Assembly (NCBI RefSeq): GCF_025971955.1
Contig: NZ_JAPDMX010000003.1
Span: forward strand, 1 to 64,000
DNA from: Shewanella subflava
Lineage (GTDB): Bacteria; Pseudomonadota; Gammaproteobacteria; Enterobacterales; Shewanellaceae
DNA length: 64,000 nucleotides
Direction of reading: 5' to 3'
Numbering within the stretch: position 1 is the first letter of the stretch; the number at the start of each line of letters is the position of its first letter. Shown here in pieces: positions 52,854 to 63,058 of the stretch. The notes beneath the pieces are model-generated. The model searched no databases. It was given only the letters and a program-made list of their open reading frames with translations, and was not told the DNA's origin. The position numbers were made by a program, and so were the translations under genes.

Positions 52854-54347
52854 ATGGAACGGATTAAGTTTCTGCTGATTTTTATAGTGACTTTACTGCT
52901 GTCAGTGGTTGCGTTAAAAGGTGTCGATCATTTTTTGGCCAAACAGGTGATTGCTCGAGACGCTGCCATTTTAACGGACAAATTTGAGCGTTTGATTAAG
53001 ATAAGTGCAGAATCATTAAATAAATTACCTGACATTTCATTAGACACTTTCGAGTGTAGTGATGAGGTAAAAAAACAGCTGAAGAAAACGGTATTTGATG
53101 CCAGCTTTATTCGCTGGGTGGGGGTAACTCAAGGGCTAAATATTTATTGCGAATCTAACGAGGTAATACGTGAAATTACCGATGTGAGACAACATCAAGT
53201 CAGTGAAAATTATCGTTTAGGGGTGTTGGAATCTGCCGATGATAAAAATCTTGAGTTAGTACTGATTCGTAGTATGGGAGAGATTTTTTATACTGCCAGC
53301 TTAATTCCCTTAGAGCCTCGCTATTTTGTACCAATGAAATGCGAAAATTGCTTAGAATATAAAATCTCATTTGATTCGAGCCCGTTTTTATCCTTTGGCT
53401 TTGAAAGTTTTGATGGTGATTATTATATCAGTGAAAAGGCGGTGTTAACTTCGCCCTATTTTAAAGCCACGTTTGAGTTATCTGGTAATCGTGAATTTTA
53501 CGATCAATATAGTTACCTTTCTTGGTGGGTGATTTTAATCATTGCTGGCATCGTTGCCGCTTGGGTGACATATTTAGCAAGCTTATGGTTCAACCATGCC
53601 CAATCTATGCATAGCCAAATTATTCAAGGGATTAAGCGGTCAGAGTTTGTTCCGTTTTATCAGCCTATTGTAGATTCTCGCAGCAAAAAAGTGATTGGCG
53701 CCGAAGTGCTCATGCGTTGGCAACGCCAAGATGGCAGTTTAATGCCACCGAATCAGTTTATCCCTTACGCTGAAGCGAATGGCTTAATTGTTGATATGAC
53801 CAAGGGGTTGCTTAGCCATGTTTTTAATGATGTAAAGCAATTTGCCACTCAACGAGAAGCGTTATTTTTTAGCATTAATATTGTACCCGAGCATTTAGAT
53901 AATGATGATTTGTATCAGCGTCTAAAAGGCGTGATCGAATCTGGTGAGTTAAAACAGCATCGTATTTCACTCGAAATTACTGAACGTTTCCCTATAGGTG
54001 ACTTAGTTGCTGCGCGTAAGATGCTAGATCAATTTTATGCGTTAGGCATAGATTTAAAACTGGACGATGCTGGCACGGGTTATGGTGGTTTCAGCTATGT
54101 GCAACATTTAGGGATCAGTACCCTAAAAATTGACAAAATGTTTGTCGATACCATAGGTCATGAAGATAACTTTAATGCTAAAACCATTGAGGCAATTATT
54201 TCATTTGCACAAAAATCCAATTTAACCATGATTGCTGAAGGGGTTGAAGACGATAAGCAAGTGGCTTATTTAAGTGAGCAGGGCGTTTACTTTATTCAAG
54301 GTTATGTTTACTCCAAACCTTTGCCTGCGGAACAGTTTTTTCATTAA
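52854..54347 (+). CDS. CSS-motif EAL-domain c-di-GMP phosphodiesterase
   Basis: A 497-residue inner-membrane protein: TM1 (FLLIFIVTLLLSVVALKGV), a periplasmic CSS domain (FECSDEVKK, GLNIYCESNEV, with the further pair CENC), TM2 (WWVILIIAGIVAAWVTYLASLW), and a cytoplasmic EAL domain. Catalytic features are EVLMRW (E of EAL), INIVPEHLDN, LEITER, LKLDDAGTGYGG, LKIDKMF and EGVEDD, so activity is expected. CSS domains sense DsbA-dependent thiol redox in E. coli relatives. Start at 52854 has AAGGAAGG upstream. A link to control of the LapG-type adhesin at 1-3050 is possible but inferred. Confidence 0.92.
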   Translation: MERIKFLLIFIVTLLLSVVALKGVDHFLAKQVIARDAAILTDKFERLIKISAESLNKLPDISLDTFECSDEVKKQLKKTVFDASFIRWVGVTQGLNIYCESNEVIREITDVRQHQVSENYRLGVLESADDKNLELVLIRSMGEIFYTASLIPLEPRYFVPMKCENCLEYKISFDSSPFLSFGFESFDGDYYISEKAVLTSPYFKATFELSGNREFYDQYSYLSWWVILIIAGIVAAWVTYLASLWFNHAQSMHSQIIQGIKRSEFVPFYQPIVDSRSKKVIGAEVLMRWQRQDGSLMPPNQFIPYAEANGLIVDMTKGLLSHVFNDVKQFATQREALFFSINIVPEHLDNDDLYQRLKGVIESGELKQHRISLEITERFPIGDLVAARKMLDQFYALGIDLKLDDAGTGYGGFSYVQHLGISTLKIDKMFVDTIGHEDNFNAKTIEAIISFAQKSNLTMIAEGVEDDKQVAYLSEQGVYFIQGYVYSKPLPAEQFFH

Positions 54348-54369
54348 CCCCAAATGGGTCGATGAAAAA

Positions 54370-54400
54370 ATGCCTTATCAATTTGATAAGGCATTTTTAA
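54370..54400 (+). terminator. Intrinsic terminator
   Basis: ATGCCTTATCA (54370-54380), ATT loop, TGATAAGGCAT (54384-54394), then TTTTAA. It ends the EAL gene transcript. Confidence 0.92.
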
Positions 54401-54631
54401 TACCAACCACCCAATAATAACATCAGGATAAGTCATTGCACTGGTAATAAATAACGCCCTACTGCCGTTGGTAAAAAATCTCGATATCGGCGGTGAGTTT
54501 TTAGCTTGTAGAAAAACGTTTTATTAAAAAATTGTTTTTTTATCATGCACTTTTATTTTGCTCTTTCTGAAAGCTTATTTACTGTGATGGGTACAATGGT
54601 TTTAGATTTTAGCGAGCATTATCTCTAAAAA

Positions 54632-55363
54632 TTATAATTGATTCAGTGACTTTAATATTAATAAAAGCGCACTTAGGGTACACAGCATTAAGGTGACTTT
54701 ACGGGTTTTGTTTTTATCGACTTTACCGACAATCCGCCCTGCAATGATATAACCTGCCAATACGGATGGCAGTAGCATTAACGAAAGCCAAATGTGTTTT
54801 ATTTCAACTAAACCTACTATGGCTAAAATGGCCAAAGCAATCATCGAGCTAAAGATAAAAAAGGCTGATAGTGCCGCCCTAAATTGGCTGGCGTCTTTTC
54901 CGGCCAGTAAAATAGCCATCGGTGGCCCGCCAATGGCGGCAATGTTGCCAAAAATACCTGATACCACACCCGCAATAAATAAGGTTAGCCGATTCACTGG
55001 TGCGGATAATTTAAAAATACTTAATAAAACTGCGGTAAGCACAATGGCTGCAATAGCTAGACCTAATATAGGTTGAGGGGCGAGTAATAATAAACTTGCG
55101 CCTAAAAAACCGCCTGGAATTCTCCCCAGTAACGCATATTGCAACCCATTAAATTCTAGGTGGTTACGCTCTCTAAATAAGGTCATCAATGAAATTGCAA
55201 ATCCCATGACAATCACGGGTACTGGCACGAGCTGTGGGTCGACAATATACAGTAAAGGGCTGGCAACTACGGCTAAGCCAAAACCAATTAAGCTTTGGGT
55301 TAACGCGCCGCAAAAGATGATGACTGAGGCAAGCAATAAGGTCGTGGGATCGATAAATGGCAT
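54632..55363 (-). CDS. TauE/SafE (TSUP) family sulfite exporter
   Basis: A 243-residue membrane protein with about eight helices and the TSUP signatures LIGFGLAVVASPLLYIVDPQLVPVPVIVMGF near the N-terminus and FIAGVVSGIFGNIAAIGGPPMAILLAG in the middle. TSUP proteins move sulfite, sulfoacetate or other sulfur-containing anions across the inner membrane. The gene ends the metJ side of the methionine region, 163 bp after metJ; shared transcription is uncertain. Confidence 0.85.
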   Translation of the reverse strand: MPFIDPTTLLLASVIIFCGALTQSLIGFGLAVVASPLLYIVDPQLVPVPVIVMGFAISLMTLFRERNHLEFNGLQYALLGRIPGGFLGASLLLLAPQPILGLAIAAIVLTAVLLSIFKLSAPVNRLTLFIAGVVSGIFGNIAAIGGPPMAILLAGKDASQFRAALSAFFIFSSMIALAILAIVGLVEIKHIWLSLMLLPSVLAGYIIAGRIVGKVDKNKTRKVTLMLCTLSALLLILKSLNQL

Positions 55364-55526
55364 GGTTATGGCTCTTAGTGACTCACGTTTTCAACACAAG
55401 CACTGATATTTTGATAGGTGCCAAGCGTGTAAAAACAAAATTCCACCAAGATAACTACCCTGACTCAGCAGGATATTCATCTTGATGGAATGAATAGCAG
55501 GTGTGAAATGACTTAACAGTGATTAA

Positions 55527-55841
55527 TTACTCTAAGTCTTCCCATTCAATACCCATTTGGTCCATCAATGCTTTTGCTTCACGCGGGATACTGTCTGGCT
55601 CATCTTTTGATAAGTCATGGTCATCAGGCAATGGTTGGCCCGTGTAAGCATGTAAAAAAGCTTCACAAAGTAATTCACTATTTGTCGCGTGACGTAAATT
55701 ATTGACCTGACGACGGGTACGCTCATCGGTCAGTACTTTCAATACTTTTAACGGAATTGAAACTGTGATTTTTTTTACTTGTTCATTCTTCTTGCCGTGC
55801 TCGGCATATGGGCTAATATAGTCGCCATTCCACTCAGTCAT
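55527..55841 (-). CDS. metJ: Methionine repressor MetJ
   Basis: A 104-residue ribbon-helix-helix repressor that with S-adenosylmethionine binds tandem 8-bp MET boxes. [50 protein letters not shown] is the conserved core, split here only by name; the beta strand KKITVSIPL contacts DNA. Length matches E. coli MetJ (105). It is divergent from metB, with four MET boxes between. Confidence 0.97.
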   Translation of the reverse strand: MTEWNGDYISPYAEHGKKNEQVKKITVSIPLKVLKVLTDERTRRQVNNLRHATNSELLCEAFLHAYTGQPLPDDHDLSKDEPDSIPREAKALMDQMGIEWEDLE

Positions 55842-55948
55842 TAACTCACCCTTTACTTTAAATTCGGTGCAGATTTTAAACCCTTAAAGTTTCTAGTCAA
55901 ATTATTGCTGTGTTTTAGTGCACATTGCAAATAGATTTCTTTATGTTT

Positions 55949-55964
55949 AGACGTCTAAACGTCT
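55949..55964. promoter_or_regulatory. MET boxes, metJ-proximal pair
   Basis: AGACGTCT (55949-55956) is a perfect MET box and AAACGTCT (55957-55964) follows directly, in the metJ-metB intergenic region. Two adjacent boxes are the minimum for cooperative MetJ binding. Confidence 0.9.
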
Positions 55965-56001
55965 ATTTTTGTTGACCTGAGCGGTTCAGTTAGGTAAATT
56001 T

Positions 56002-56017
56002 AGCCATCTAGACATCT
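56002..56017. promoter_or_regulatory. MET boxes, metB-proximal pair
   Basis: AGCCATCT (56002-56009) and AGACATCT (56010-56017) lie 32 bp before metB. With the other pair 37 bp away this suits independent control of metJ and metB-metL. Confidence 0.88.
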
Positions 56018-56048
56018 CTTTGTGTGTTAGTAATGTTAGGAATCAATC

Positions 56049-57221
56049 ATGACCAAGACTTGTAATCAACATCGCAATGCTACTGTCGCTGTCCGTCAGG
56101 GTATTGAAAGTGACACACAACATGGCGCAGTTGTCCCGCCCATTTATTTATCGACCAATTATTCTTTTGATGGCCATAAAAATCCGCGTGAGTTTGATTA
56201 TAGCCGTTCAGGTAACCCAACACGTTGCATTTTAGGTGAAGCCTTGGCCAAGTTAGAGCAAGGGGCTACCGGGGTGATAACTTGTACCGGCATGGCTGCC
56301 ATTACCCTAGTGACCCAGTTATTGGGGCCAGACGATTTATTGGTTGTGCCGCATGATTGCTACGGTGGTAGTTACCGATTGTTTACTAATTTGGCTAAAA
56401 AAGGTCAGTTTAAATTGGCTGTCGTCGATCAAACTAACGCAACCGAGTTAGCCGAGGCCATAGCGAAAAAACCTAAAATGGTGTGGTTAGAAACCCCATC
56501 TAATCCATTGCTGCGCGTGGTGGATATTGCGGCCATTGCCACAGCAGCAAAAGCAGTTGGCGCATTGGTTACAGTGGATAACACCTTTTTATCACCTATT
56601 TTGCAGCAGCCTTTAAATTTAGGGGCTGACATCGTTATTCATTCGACCACCAAATATATCAATGGCCACAGTGATGTGGTGGGTGGTGCTGTCGTCGCTA
56701 AAGACCCTGAGGTTGGCGAGTTATTGCATTGGTGGTCAAACACCTTAGGATTAACGGGCTCGGCATTTGACAGTTATTTAACCTTGCGTGGCATTCGTAC
56801 TTTAGCGGTGCGTATTCGTGAACATCAAGCTAATGCCAAGCGCATTGTTGATGTGTTAACGCAAAGCAATGTGGTTGAAAAAGTCTATTATCCCGGATTA
56901 AAAGATCATCCAGGGCACGATATTGCCGCTAAACAACAGCAGGGGTTTGGTGCCATGTTAAGTTTTGAGCTTAAGGGTGGCGAAGCCTCAGTTGTGGCAT
57001 TTCTGGATGCCTTAACATTATTCAGTGTTGCTGAAAGTTTAGGCGGAGTGGAAAGTTTAGTCGCCGTTCCAGCCACAATGACCCATAGAGCAATGGACGC
57101 AAAAGCTCGCTTTGAGGCTGGTGTTAAAGATACATTATTGAGACTATCTGTTGGTATTGAAGATGGTGAAGATTTAGCGGCTGACATTGAAGCCGCATTA
57201 GCTGCCGTAGCAGCGCTGTAG
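56049..57221 (+). CDS. metB: Cystathionine gamma-synthase
   Basis: A 390-residue PLP enzyme that joins O-succinylhomoserine and cysteine to cystathionine. The family Lys is in IHSTTKYINGHSDVVGGAVV, and TRCILGEALAKLEQG, VPHDCYGGSYRLF, LETPSNPLLRVVDI and SLGGVESLVAVPATMTHR are typical. Divergence from metJ and the metBL operon favour gamma-synthase over the related lyases. metL follows 21 bp later. Confidence 0.95.
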   Translation: MTKTCNQHRNATVAVRQGIESDTQHGAVVPPIYLSTNYSFDGHKNPREFDYSRSGNPTRCILGEALAKLEQGATGVITCTGMAAITLVTQLLGPDDLLVVPHDCYGGSYRLFTNLAKKGQFKLAVVDQTNATELAEAIAKKPKMVWLETPSNPLLRVVDIAAIATAAKAVGALVTVDNTFLSPILQQPLNLGADIVIHSTTKYINGHSDVVGGAVVAKDPEVGELLHWWSNTLGLTGSAFDSYLTLRGIRTLAVRIREHQANAKRIVDVLTQSNVVEKVYYPGLKDHPGHDIAAKQQQGFGAMLSFELKGGEASVVAFLDALTLFSVAESLGGVESLVAVPATMTHRAMDAKARFEAGVKDTLLRLSVGIEDGEDLAADIEAALAAVAAL

Positions 57222-57242
57222 TTGGCGTTTAAGGAGTAATAC

Positions 57243-59636
57243 ATGGCGCGTGGTCATTTACATAAATTTGGTGGTTCAAGTCTTGCGGATGCAGATTGTT
57301 ATCGTCGAGTCGCCCACATTTTACTTACCCATGGTCATAGCGATGATTTAATTGTTGTTTCAGCCGCAGGAAAAAGTACTAACTTTTTGTATAAGCTATT
57401 GAATCTGCGTGATACCGGCCAGTTATGGCAAGAAGAATTACAAGTGTTGATTAGCTATCAGCAAACCTTGATTGAACAGTTGTTGTCCAATGAACAGGCG
57501 CGCGATTTACGTGAGCGCTTGTCGACGGATAAATCTCAGTTAATTAGCTTATTATCATTAGAAGAGCGCAACGAATATCAAATCAGCCATGTGGTCAGTT
57601 TTGGTGAGCGTTGGTCAGCACGGTTAATGGCAGCATTATTACGTGAGTCGGGTGTTGCGTCATCACATGTTGATGCTTGTTCTATTTTAGTCGCCGATGA
57701 AGGCGCAGTGCCTATTATTCGCGTGGAAGAGTCGCGCGCCAAAGTGCAGGCTTTACTTGCGGCACATCCCAATGAGCGTCTAGTGATCACAGGCTTTATT
57801 TGCGCAAATAGTCAGGGTGATACCTTACTTTTGGGTCGTAATGGCTCAGATTTCAGCGCAAGCTTAATTGCCAGTTTGGCGGATATTGGCCGAGTCACTA
57901 TCTGGACTGATGTTGAAGGCGTTTTCAATGCCGATCCAAACAAAATTAACGATGCTAAGCTATTAAAAAGCATGTCATTAGCAGAAGCTGATCGTCTTGC
58001 TAAGCTTGGTTCTCCCGTATTGCACTCACGTACCTTACAGCCATTATTTAATACTGAAGTGAGTTTAGCGGTGCGTTCAAGCTACGCCTCTCACACAGAT
58101 TTCACCTTGATTGCGCCGCAAAGTTCATCGGCCAGTGCACCTGTGGTCACCAGTTTGAACGAAGTGGTGCTATTTAGCTTTAAAGCGACAGCAGATGTTG
58201 ATCCCTTGTTGGCGTTGTTAGGGCAAGCGGGTTTAACACCGTTAGCCTATTGGTCGCTGGCGCAACATAAATATGAATTGGCGTTCACTCTTGAAAGCCA
58301 AAAGCAAGTTCATGCGTTGTTATCAAGACAGGCCTTAGCGTTAGGCATTGAGGAATTACAGGTGCAAACTGATTTAGGCTTAGTGGCTTTAGTCAGCGCA
58401 GATGCAGAACTGTACCGCAAAAGTTTTGCCCGTTTGTTAAGTCGTGATGCAAAGCCTATTTATCAGGATGGCTTGAGTTTAGTGACACTGGTACCGCAAG
58501 GTCAGGTGAGTTTGCTGACACAAAAGGTGCATCGCCGCTGTGCCGGCCCAAGAATGCGCATTGGCGTATTATTGCTAGGCGTGGGTAATATTGGTGAAGC
58601 TTGGATAGATTTATTCAAACGCGCCCGTCTTGGCTTGAATAAAGATTTAGAGGCCACAGTGGAACTTGTTGGCTTAGTTAGCTCGCAAAAAGCTTTGGTC
58701 GTTAATCAAGGCGTTGATTTAGACAACTGGAAGCAGCAATACGAGCAGCAAGCGAATGAGTGGACATATGACACATTATTTACGCAATTAGAGCAACTTG
58801 CTTGCGATGAAGTTGTGGCATTAGATATCAGCGCCAGTGCGACTTTAACCTTGCAATATCCTGAGTTATTCGCCCGTGGCATTCATGTGGTCAGCGCTAA
58901 CAAATTAGCAGGCTCTGGCCCCTTGCCTTTTTATCGCGAGCTAAAGCAGCAGTTGTGTAATCGTCGCCTATTTTGGCGTTACAACGCCAGTTGTGGTGCG
59001 GGGTTACCTATCCAACATGCGTTAAATGATCTGCGTAATAGTGGCGATACCATTGAAGCGGTTGGCGGTATTTTCTCTGGCACTTTATGTTGGTTGTTTG
59101 AAAATTATGACGGTAAAAAGTCATTCTCTGATTTAGTGTTGGAAGCAAAAGGCCTAGGTATTACTGAGCCAGATCCTCGCGATGATTTATCCGGCCGTGA
59201 TATGCAGCGAAAACTGCTTATTTTGGCGCGTGAGATTGGACTTGCCATCGAGTTAGAAGATATAACGCTAAACTCATTAGTACCAGATGCCTTAGCTGAG
59301 CTGACCTTAGCAGACTTTTTAGCGCGAATTGATGAGCTGGATGCAGAGCTATTACAGCAATATGTAGCAGCTGCAGAGCAAAACAAAGTGCTGCGCTATG
59401 TTGCATCGTTGGATAAAGTTGGCGGCAAGCTGAAAGCCGAAGTGGGTATCCAGTGGGTGGATAGAAATCATCCGTATGCCAATTTAACTCCAGGCGATAA
59501 TGTATTTGTTATTCGCAGTGCATTTTATCAGGGCAACCCATTAATTATTCGCGGCCCTGGTGCTGGACGTGAGGTGACTGCTGCGGCGGTGCAATCTGAT
59601 TTAGTGCATATTTGCCGCGATTTATTGCAGGAGTAA
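57243..59636 (+). CDS. metL: Bifunctional aspartokinase II / homoserine dehydrogenase II
   Basis: A 797-residue fusion. The aspartokinase part starts HLHKFGGSSLADADCYRRV and has GRNGSDFSASLIASL and TDVEGVFNADPNKI; weak regulatory ACT-like sequence follows. The homoserine dehydrogenase part starts near residue 440 (RIGVLLLGVGNIGEAW) and has VVSANKLAGSG and RRLFWRYNASCGAGLPI. It supplies homoserine for methionine and is repressed with metB by MetJ in E. coli. The length is close to E. coli MetL (810). Confidence 0.96.
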   Translation: MARGHLHKFGGSSLADADCYRRVAHILLTHGHSDDLIVVSAAGKSTNFLYKLLNLRDTGQLWQEELQVLISYQQTLIEQLLSNEQARDLRERLSTDKSQLISLLSLEERNEYQISHVVSFGERWSARLMAALLRESGVASSHVDACSILVADEGAVPIIRVEESRAKVQALLAAHPNERLVITGFICANSQGDTLLLGRNGSDFSASLIASLADIGRVTIWTDVEGVFNADPNKINDAKLLKSMSLAEADRLAKLGSPVLHSRTLQPLFNTEVSLAVRSSYASHTDFTLIAPQSSSASAPVVTSLNEVVLFSFKATADVDPLLALLGQAGLTPLAYWSLAQHKYELAFTLESQKQVHALLSRQALALGIEELQVQTDLGLVALVSADAELYRKSFARLLSRDAKPIYQDGLSLVTLVPQGQVSLLTQKVHRRCAGPRMRIGVLLLGVGNIGEAWIDLFKRARLGLNKDLEATVELVGLVSSQKALVVNQGVDLDNWKQQYEQQANEWTYDTLFTQLEQLACDEVVALDISASATLTLQYPELFARGIHVVSANKLAGSGPLPFYRELKQQLCNRRLFWRYNASCGAGLPIQHALNDLRNSGDTIEAVGGIFSGTLCWLFENYDGKKSFSDLVLEAKGLGITEPDPRDDLSGRDMQRKLLILAREIGLAIELEDITLNSLVPDALAELTLADFLARIDELDAELLQQYVAAAEQNKVLRYVASLDKVGGKLKAEVGIQWVDRNHPYANLTPGDNVFVIRSAFYQGNPLIIRGPGAGREVTAAAVQSDLVHICRDLLQE

Positions 59637-59678
59637 TCGCGCCTTTATCTAGGTAATCGCTGTCATGATAGGCAGATG

Positions 59679-59710
59679 AAGCAAGGCTTTTACGAGTCTT
59701 GCTTTTTTTT
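59679..59710 (+). terminator. Terminator of metBL
   Basis: AAGCAAGGCT (59679-59688), TTTACG loop, AGTCTTGCTT (59695-59704; one G-U pair), then six T. Confidence 0.9.
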
Positions 59711-59797
59711 CATCTTCACATTGATCAATTTTCATCATATAACAATTCATTCTCTGCACATTTATTCTTGACATCATGGTCAGTTAAATTACTATGT

Positions 59798-59821
59798 AGA
59801 CATATAGACGTCTAAACGTCC
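59798..59821 (+). promoter_or_regulatory. Three MET boxes before metF
   Basis: AGACATAT, AGACGTCT and AAACGTCC lie head to tail at 59798-59821, 64 bp before metF; the central box is perfect. The AGACGTCT-AAACGTC arrangement is the same as in the metJ-metB region. Confidence 0.9.
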
Positions 59822-59881
59822 ATTTTGTTTATTAAGCATTTAATCCATCGATATTGGTATCGAAGCAGTTGAAGGAAATAA

Positions 59882-60769
<888 letters not shown>

Positions 60770-60796
60770 TTAATTTAACGATAGTTTAGCTTCATT

Positions 60797-60829
60797 AAGC
60801 CTCTGTCAATTTACGACTGAGGCTTTTTT
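60797..60829 (+). terminator. Terminator after metF
   Basis: AAGCCTC (60797-60803) and GAGGCTT (60819-60825), with an inner GTC/GAC pairing, are followed by TTTTTTG. Confidence 0.88.
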
Positions 60830-60940
60830 GTTTTGGGGGGAATCTTAAAACAGTATTAAAAATGCTGTGTGTTCATTAAGCCTATATTCATCTATAGTTT
60901 ACCTAATATACGTGAGCATGGATTTTTAAGAGGCATGATG

Positions 60941-61576
60941 ATGAATAAAATGATAACTGCTGCAATATTTGTTAGCAGCGCATTGAGTATACAAGTAAGT
61001 GCATCTGTTCCAGATGCATCGCCAAAAGAGTTACAACAAACAGTGCCAGCAGCTGCACAAGTTTGCCTGAGTTGTCATGGCGCTCAAGGGCAGGGTATTG
61101 ATCTTGCGGGGCCCAAATTGGCAGGGTTATCTTCGGCTTATATGATGCAGCAAATTAAGCTGTTCCAATCGGGCAGTAGGCAAAATCCACTTATGCAACC
61201 GATGTCGATGACTGTGCAAGGTGACAATATCAAAGTCGTAGCCGACTATTTTGCTTCTCAATCCGTTGATAAAATAAATTTACATTATCGTGGCGATAAA
61301 GTGGTCATCGCTGACCCCGCGGAGAAAATTGCCTATCAAGGAGACTGGTCTCGCGATTTACCTGCGTGTTTTTCATGCCATGGACCATCAGGTGTCGGTG
61401 CCGAACAATTCCCTCGCTTAGCGGGGCAGCAAGCAAGTTATCTTAAAACCCAGCTTGAAGCCTGGCAAAGCGGAACACGTAAAGGCGATGCCGATAATAT
61501 GATGGGCAATGTTGCCAGTAAATTAACCGCTGCAGAAATCGATCAACTTGCGCAGTATTTTGCCTCGCTTAAGTAA
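60941..61576 (+). CDS. tsdB: TsdB-like diheme cytochrome c4 family protein
   Basis: A 211-residue periplasmic cytochrome with signal peptide (MITAAIFVSSALSIQVSA) and two c-type heme sites: C42-LS-C45-H46 and C143-FS-C146-H147. Axial-Met candidates are in LMQPMSM and NMMGNVASKL. The two-domain, c4-like structure and position 9 bp before a TsdA homologue match TsdB, the electron acceptor of thiosulfate dehydrogenase. Three in-frame ATGs lie together; I use 60941, seven bases after AAGAGG. It could also serve other c4 roles. Confidence 0.8.
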   Translation: MNKMITAAIFVSSALSIQVSASVPDASPKELQQTVPAAAQVCLSCHGAQGQGIDLAGPKLAGLSSAYMMQQIKLFQSGSRQNPLMQPMSMTVQGDNIKVVADYFASQSVDKINLHYRGDKVVIADPAEKIAYQGDWSRDLPACFSCHGPSGVGAEQFPRLAGQQASYLKTQLEAWQSGTRKGDADNMMGNVASKLTAAEIDQLAQYFASLK

Positions 61577-61585
61577 GGATACATT

Positions 61586-62641
61586 ATGAAATTTCAAGCA
61601 AAAAATATCTTAGGTGTAGCGGCGCTAATCGGTTTTAACCTCACCCCAATCGCGGATGAATTACCTGATCGTCAACAAGCTTTACCTTCAGTGGCAAAAC
61701 AAGCAGAACACTTATACATAGAATCTGCGGCGTTAGCGGACATTCCCGCCGGTGAATTTGGCGATAAGGTGCGTTTAGGCTATCAATTATTTGTTAATAC
61801 TCAACAGCTGCGCGATAAGCATGTGGGTAATGAGCTCAATTGTGTCAACTGCCATTTAAATGCAGGTAACAAGGCCAATGCATCACCGTTATGGGGCGCC
61901 TATTTTGCGTATCCTGCCTATCGTAAAAAGAATGACAAAGTGAATAGCTTTGAAGAACGCTTACAAGGTTGTTTTACTTATTCTATGAATGGCAAAGCAC
62001 CAGAATCGGGCAGCAAAGAGTTAGTGGCATTGTCAGCCTATTCATATTGGTTGGGAATGTCTGGTTTAATGCTTCAACACAATGTTGCAGGCCCTGTGCC
62101 TGAGTTAAGCGACAGTGAGTTAGTGAAAGGGGCAAAGCGCGATGACTTTATTTTACCCGAGGCTATTTCAAGTAAAATGGATCAAAATGCGTTAGCGCAA
62201 CTACCCGGTCGTGGCTACCCAGCGGTACCTAAAGCTGAACAGGCTTATTCACCAGAACGCGGTGCAAAGGTTTATCAGGCACATTGTCAATCTTGTCATG
62301 GTAAGGATGGTCAAGGGCAAATGATTGCGGGTGTTGCCGCTTTACCGCCGTTATGGGGACCACAAAGTTACAATTGGGGCGCGGGTATGCATCGCGTTGG
62401 CACAGCTGCAGATTTTATTTATGAAAATATGCCATTAGGTAAAAGTGTGCAGCTTACGCCGCAACAAGCCTGGGATGTTTCAGCCTATATTAATTCGCAA
62501 GAGCGCCCACAAGATCCACGCTTTAAAGGTCAGGTCACTGACACTCAAAAGCAATATCATCAGCATGATGGTTATTATGGCAAAACGATTTCGGGCAAGG
62601 TACTAGGTAGTGCTTCTTCAGCTAATTTTCCTAAAAAATAA
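61586..62641 (+). CDS. tsdA: TsdA-like thiosulfate dehydrogenase / tetrathionate reductase
   Basis: A 351-residue diheme cytochrome. Heme 1 is NCVNCHLNAG (Cys86-His90), with the conserved Cys129 in LQGCFTYSMNGKAP, corresponding to the unusual Cys axial ligand of TsdA; heme 2 is HCQSCHGKDGQG (Cys234-His238). TsdA joins two thiosulfates to tetrathionate, and in some bacteria runs backwards. The N-terminus looks like a signal peptide (NILGVAALIGFNLTPIA). The C-terminal 40 residues (DTQKQYHQHDGYYGK) are longer than usual. Direction in vivo cannot be read from sequence. Confidence 0.87.
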   Translation: MKFQAKNILGVAALIGFNLTPIADELPDRQQALPSVAKQAEHLYIESAALADIPAGEFGDKVRLGYQLFVNTQQLRDKHVGNELNCVNCHLNAGNKANASPLWGAYFAYPAYRKKNDKVNSFEERLQGCFTYSMNGKAPESGSKELVALSAYSYWLGMSGLMLQHNVAGPVPELSDSELVKGAKRDDFILPEAISSKMDQNALAQLPGRGYPAVPKAEQAYSPERGAKVYQAHCQSCHGKDGQGQMIAGVAALPPLWGPQSYNWGAGMHRVGTAADFIYENMPLGKSVQLTPQQAWDVSAYINSQERPQDPRFKGQVTDTQKQYHQHDGYYGKTISGKVLGSASSANFPKK

Positions 62642-62728
62642 CTGACTGAACACAGTTCATTAACGCTCTAGATTGATCATATTCTTTCTAGGGCGTTTAT
62701 GCTGCGCTACCGTTAAGGAGTCTTTATA

Positions 62729-62974
62729 TTGCTTGAAAGTCATTGCCCAATCTGCCAGCAAAATAATCAATGCGCCATGGCTTATGGTCAAAATATTGAA
62801 AATTGTTGGTGTATGGATACGGGGTTTTCTGCCGCCCAGTTGATTGAGCAATATTTACATCAACATCCTCAAATATCAGTTAACAAGCAACAATGCGTGT
62901 GTCGAAGTTGTTTAGATAACATGGCAGCAACTCAGTTGCCCTCTCAAGCGTGCGTGCATATTTATACTCCTTAG
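62729..62974 (+). CDS. Cysteine-rich CWC family protein
   Basis: An 81-residue protein with nine Cys: HCPICQQNNQC, ENCWCMDTGF, QCVCRSCL, QACVH. The C-W-C triplet (NCWC) and C-V-C-R-x-C at the end are the CWC family pattern; metal or cluster binding is likely but unproven. It begins at a TTG with TAAGGAG eight bases upstream. It follows tsdA by 87 bp in the same direction. Confidence 0.85.
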   Translation: MLESHCPICQQNNQCAMAYGQNIENCWCMDTGFSAAQLIEQYLHQHPQISVNKQQCVCRSCLDNMAATQLPSQACVHIYTP

Positions 62975-63058
62975 CCCCCCTGGTTAATTACTTCTTGTTA
63001 ACGATATGTTGCTGAGTATACTCATATCGTTATTTACGATCTAAAAGAGAAAATTAGC

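Noticed and set aside
54049..54090. EAL domain DDAGTGYGG instead of DDFGTGYSS taken as a sign of inactivity
   Set aside because: The catalytic Asp pair, the Glu of EVL, LKIDK and EGVE are all present, and an F-to-A or F-to-V change here is common in CSS-type EAL proteins, so activity is still expected.
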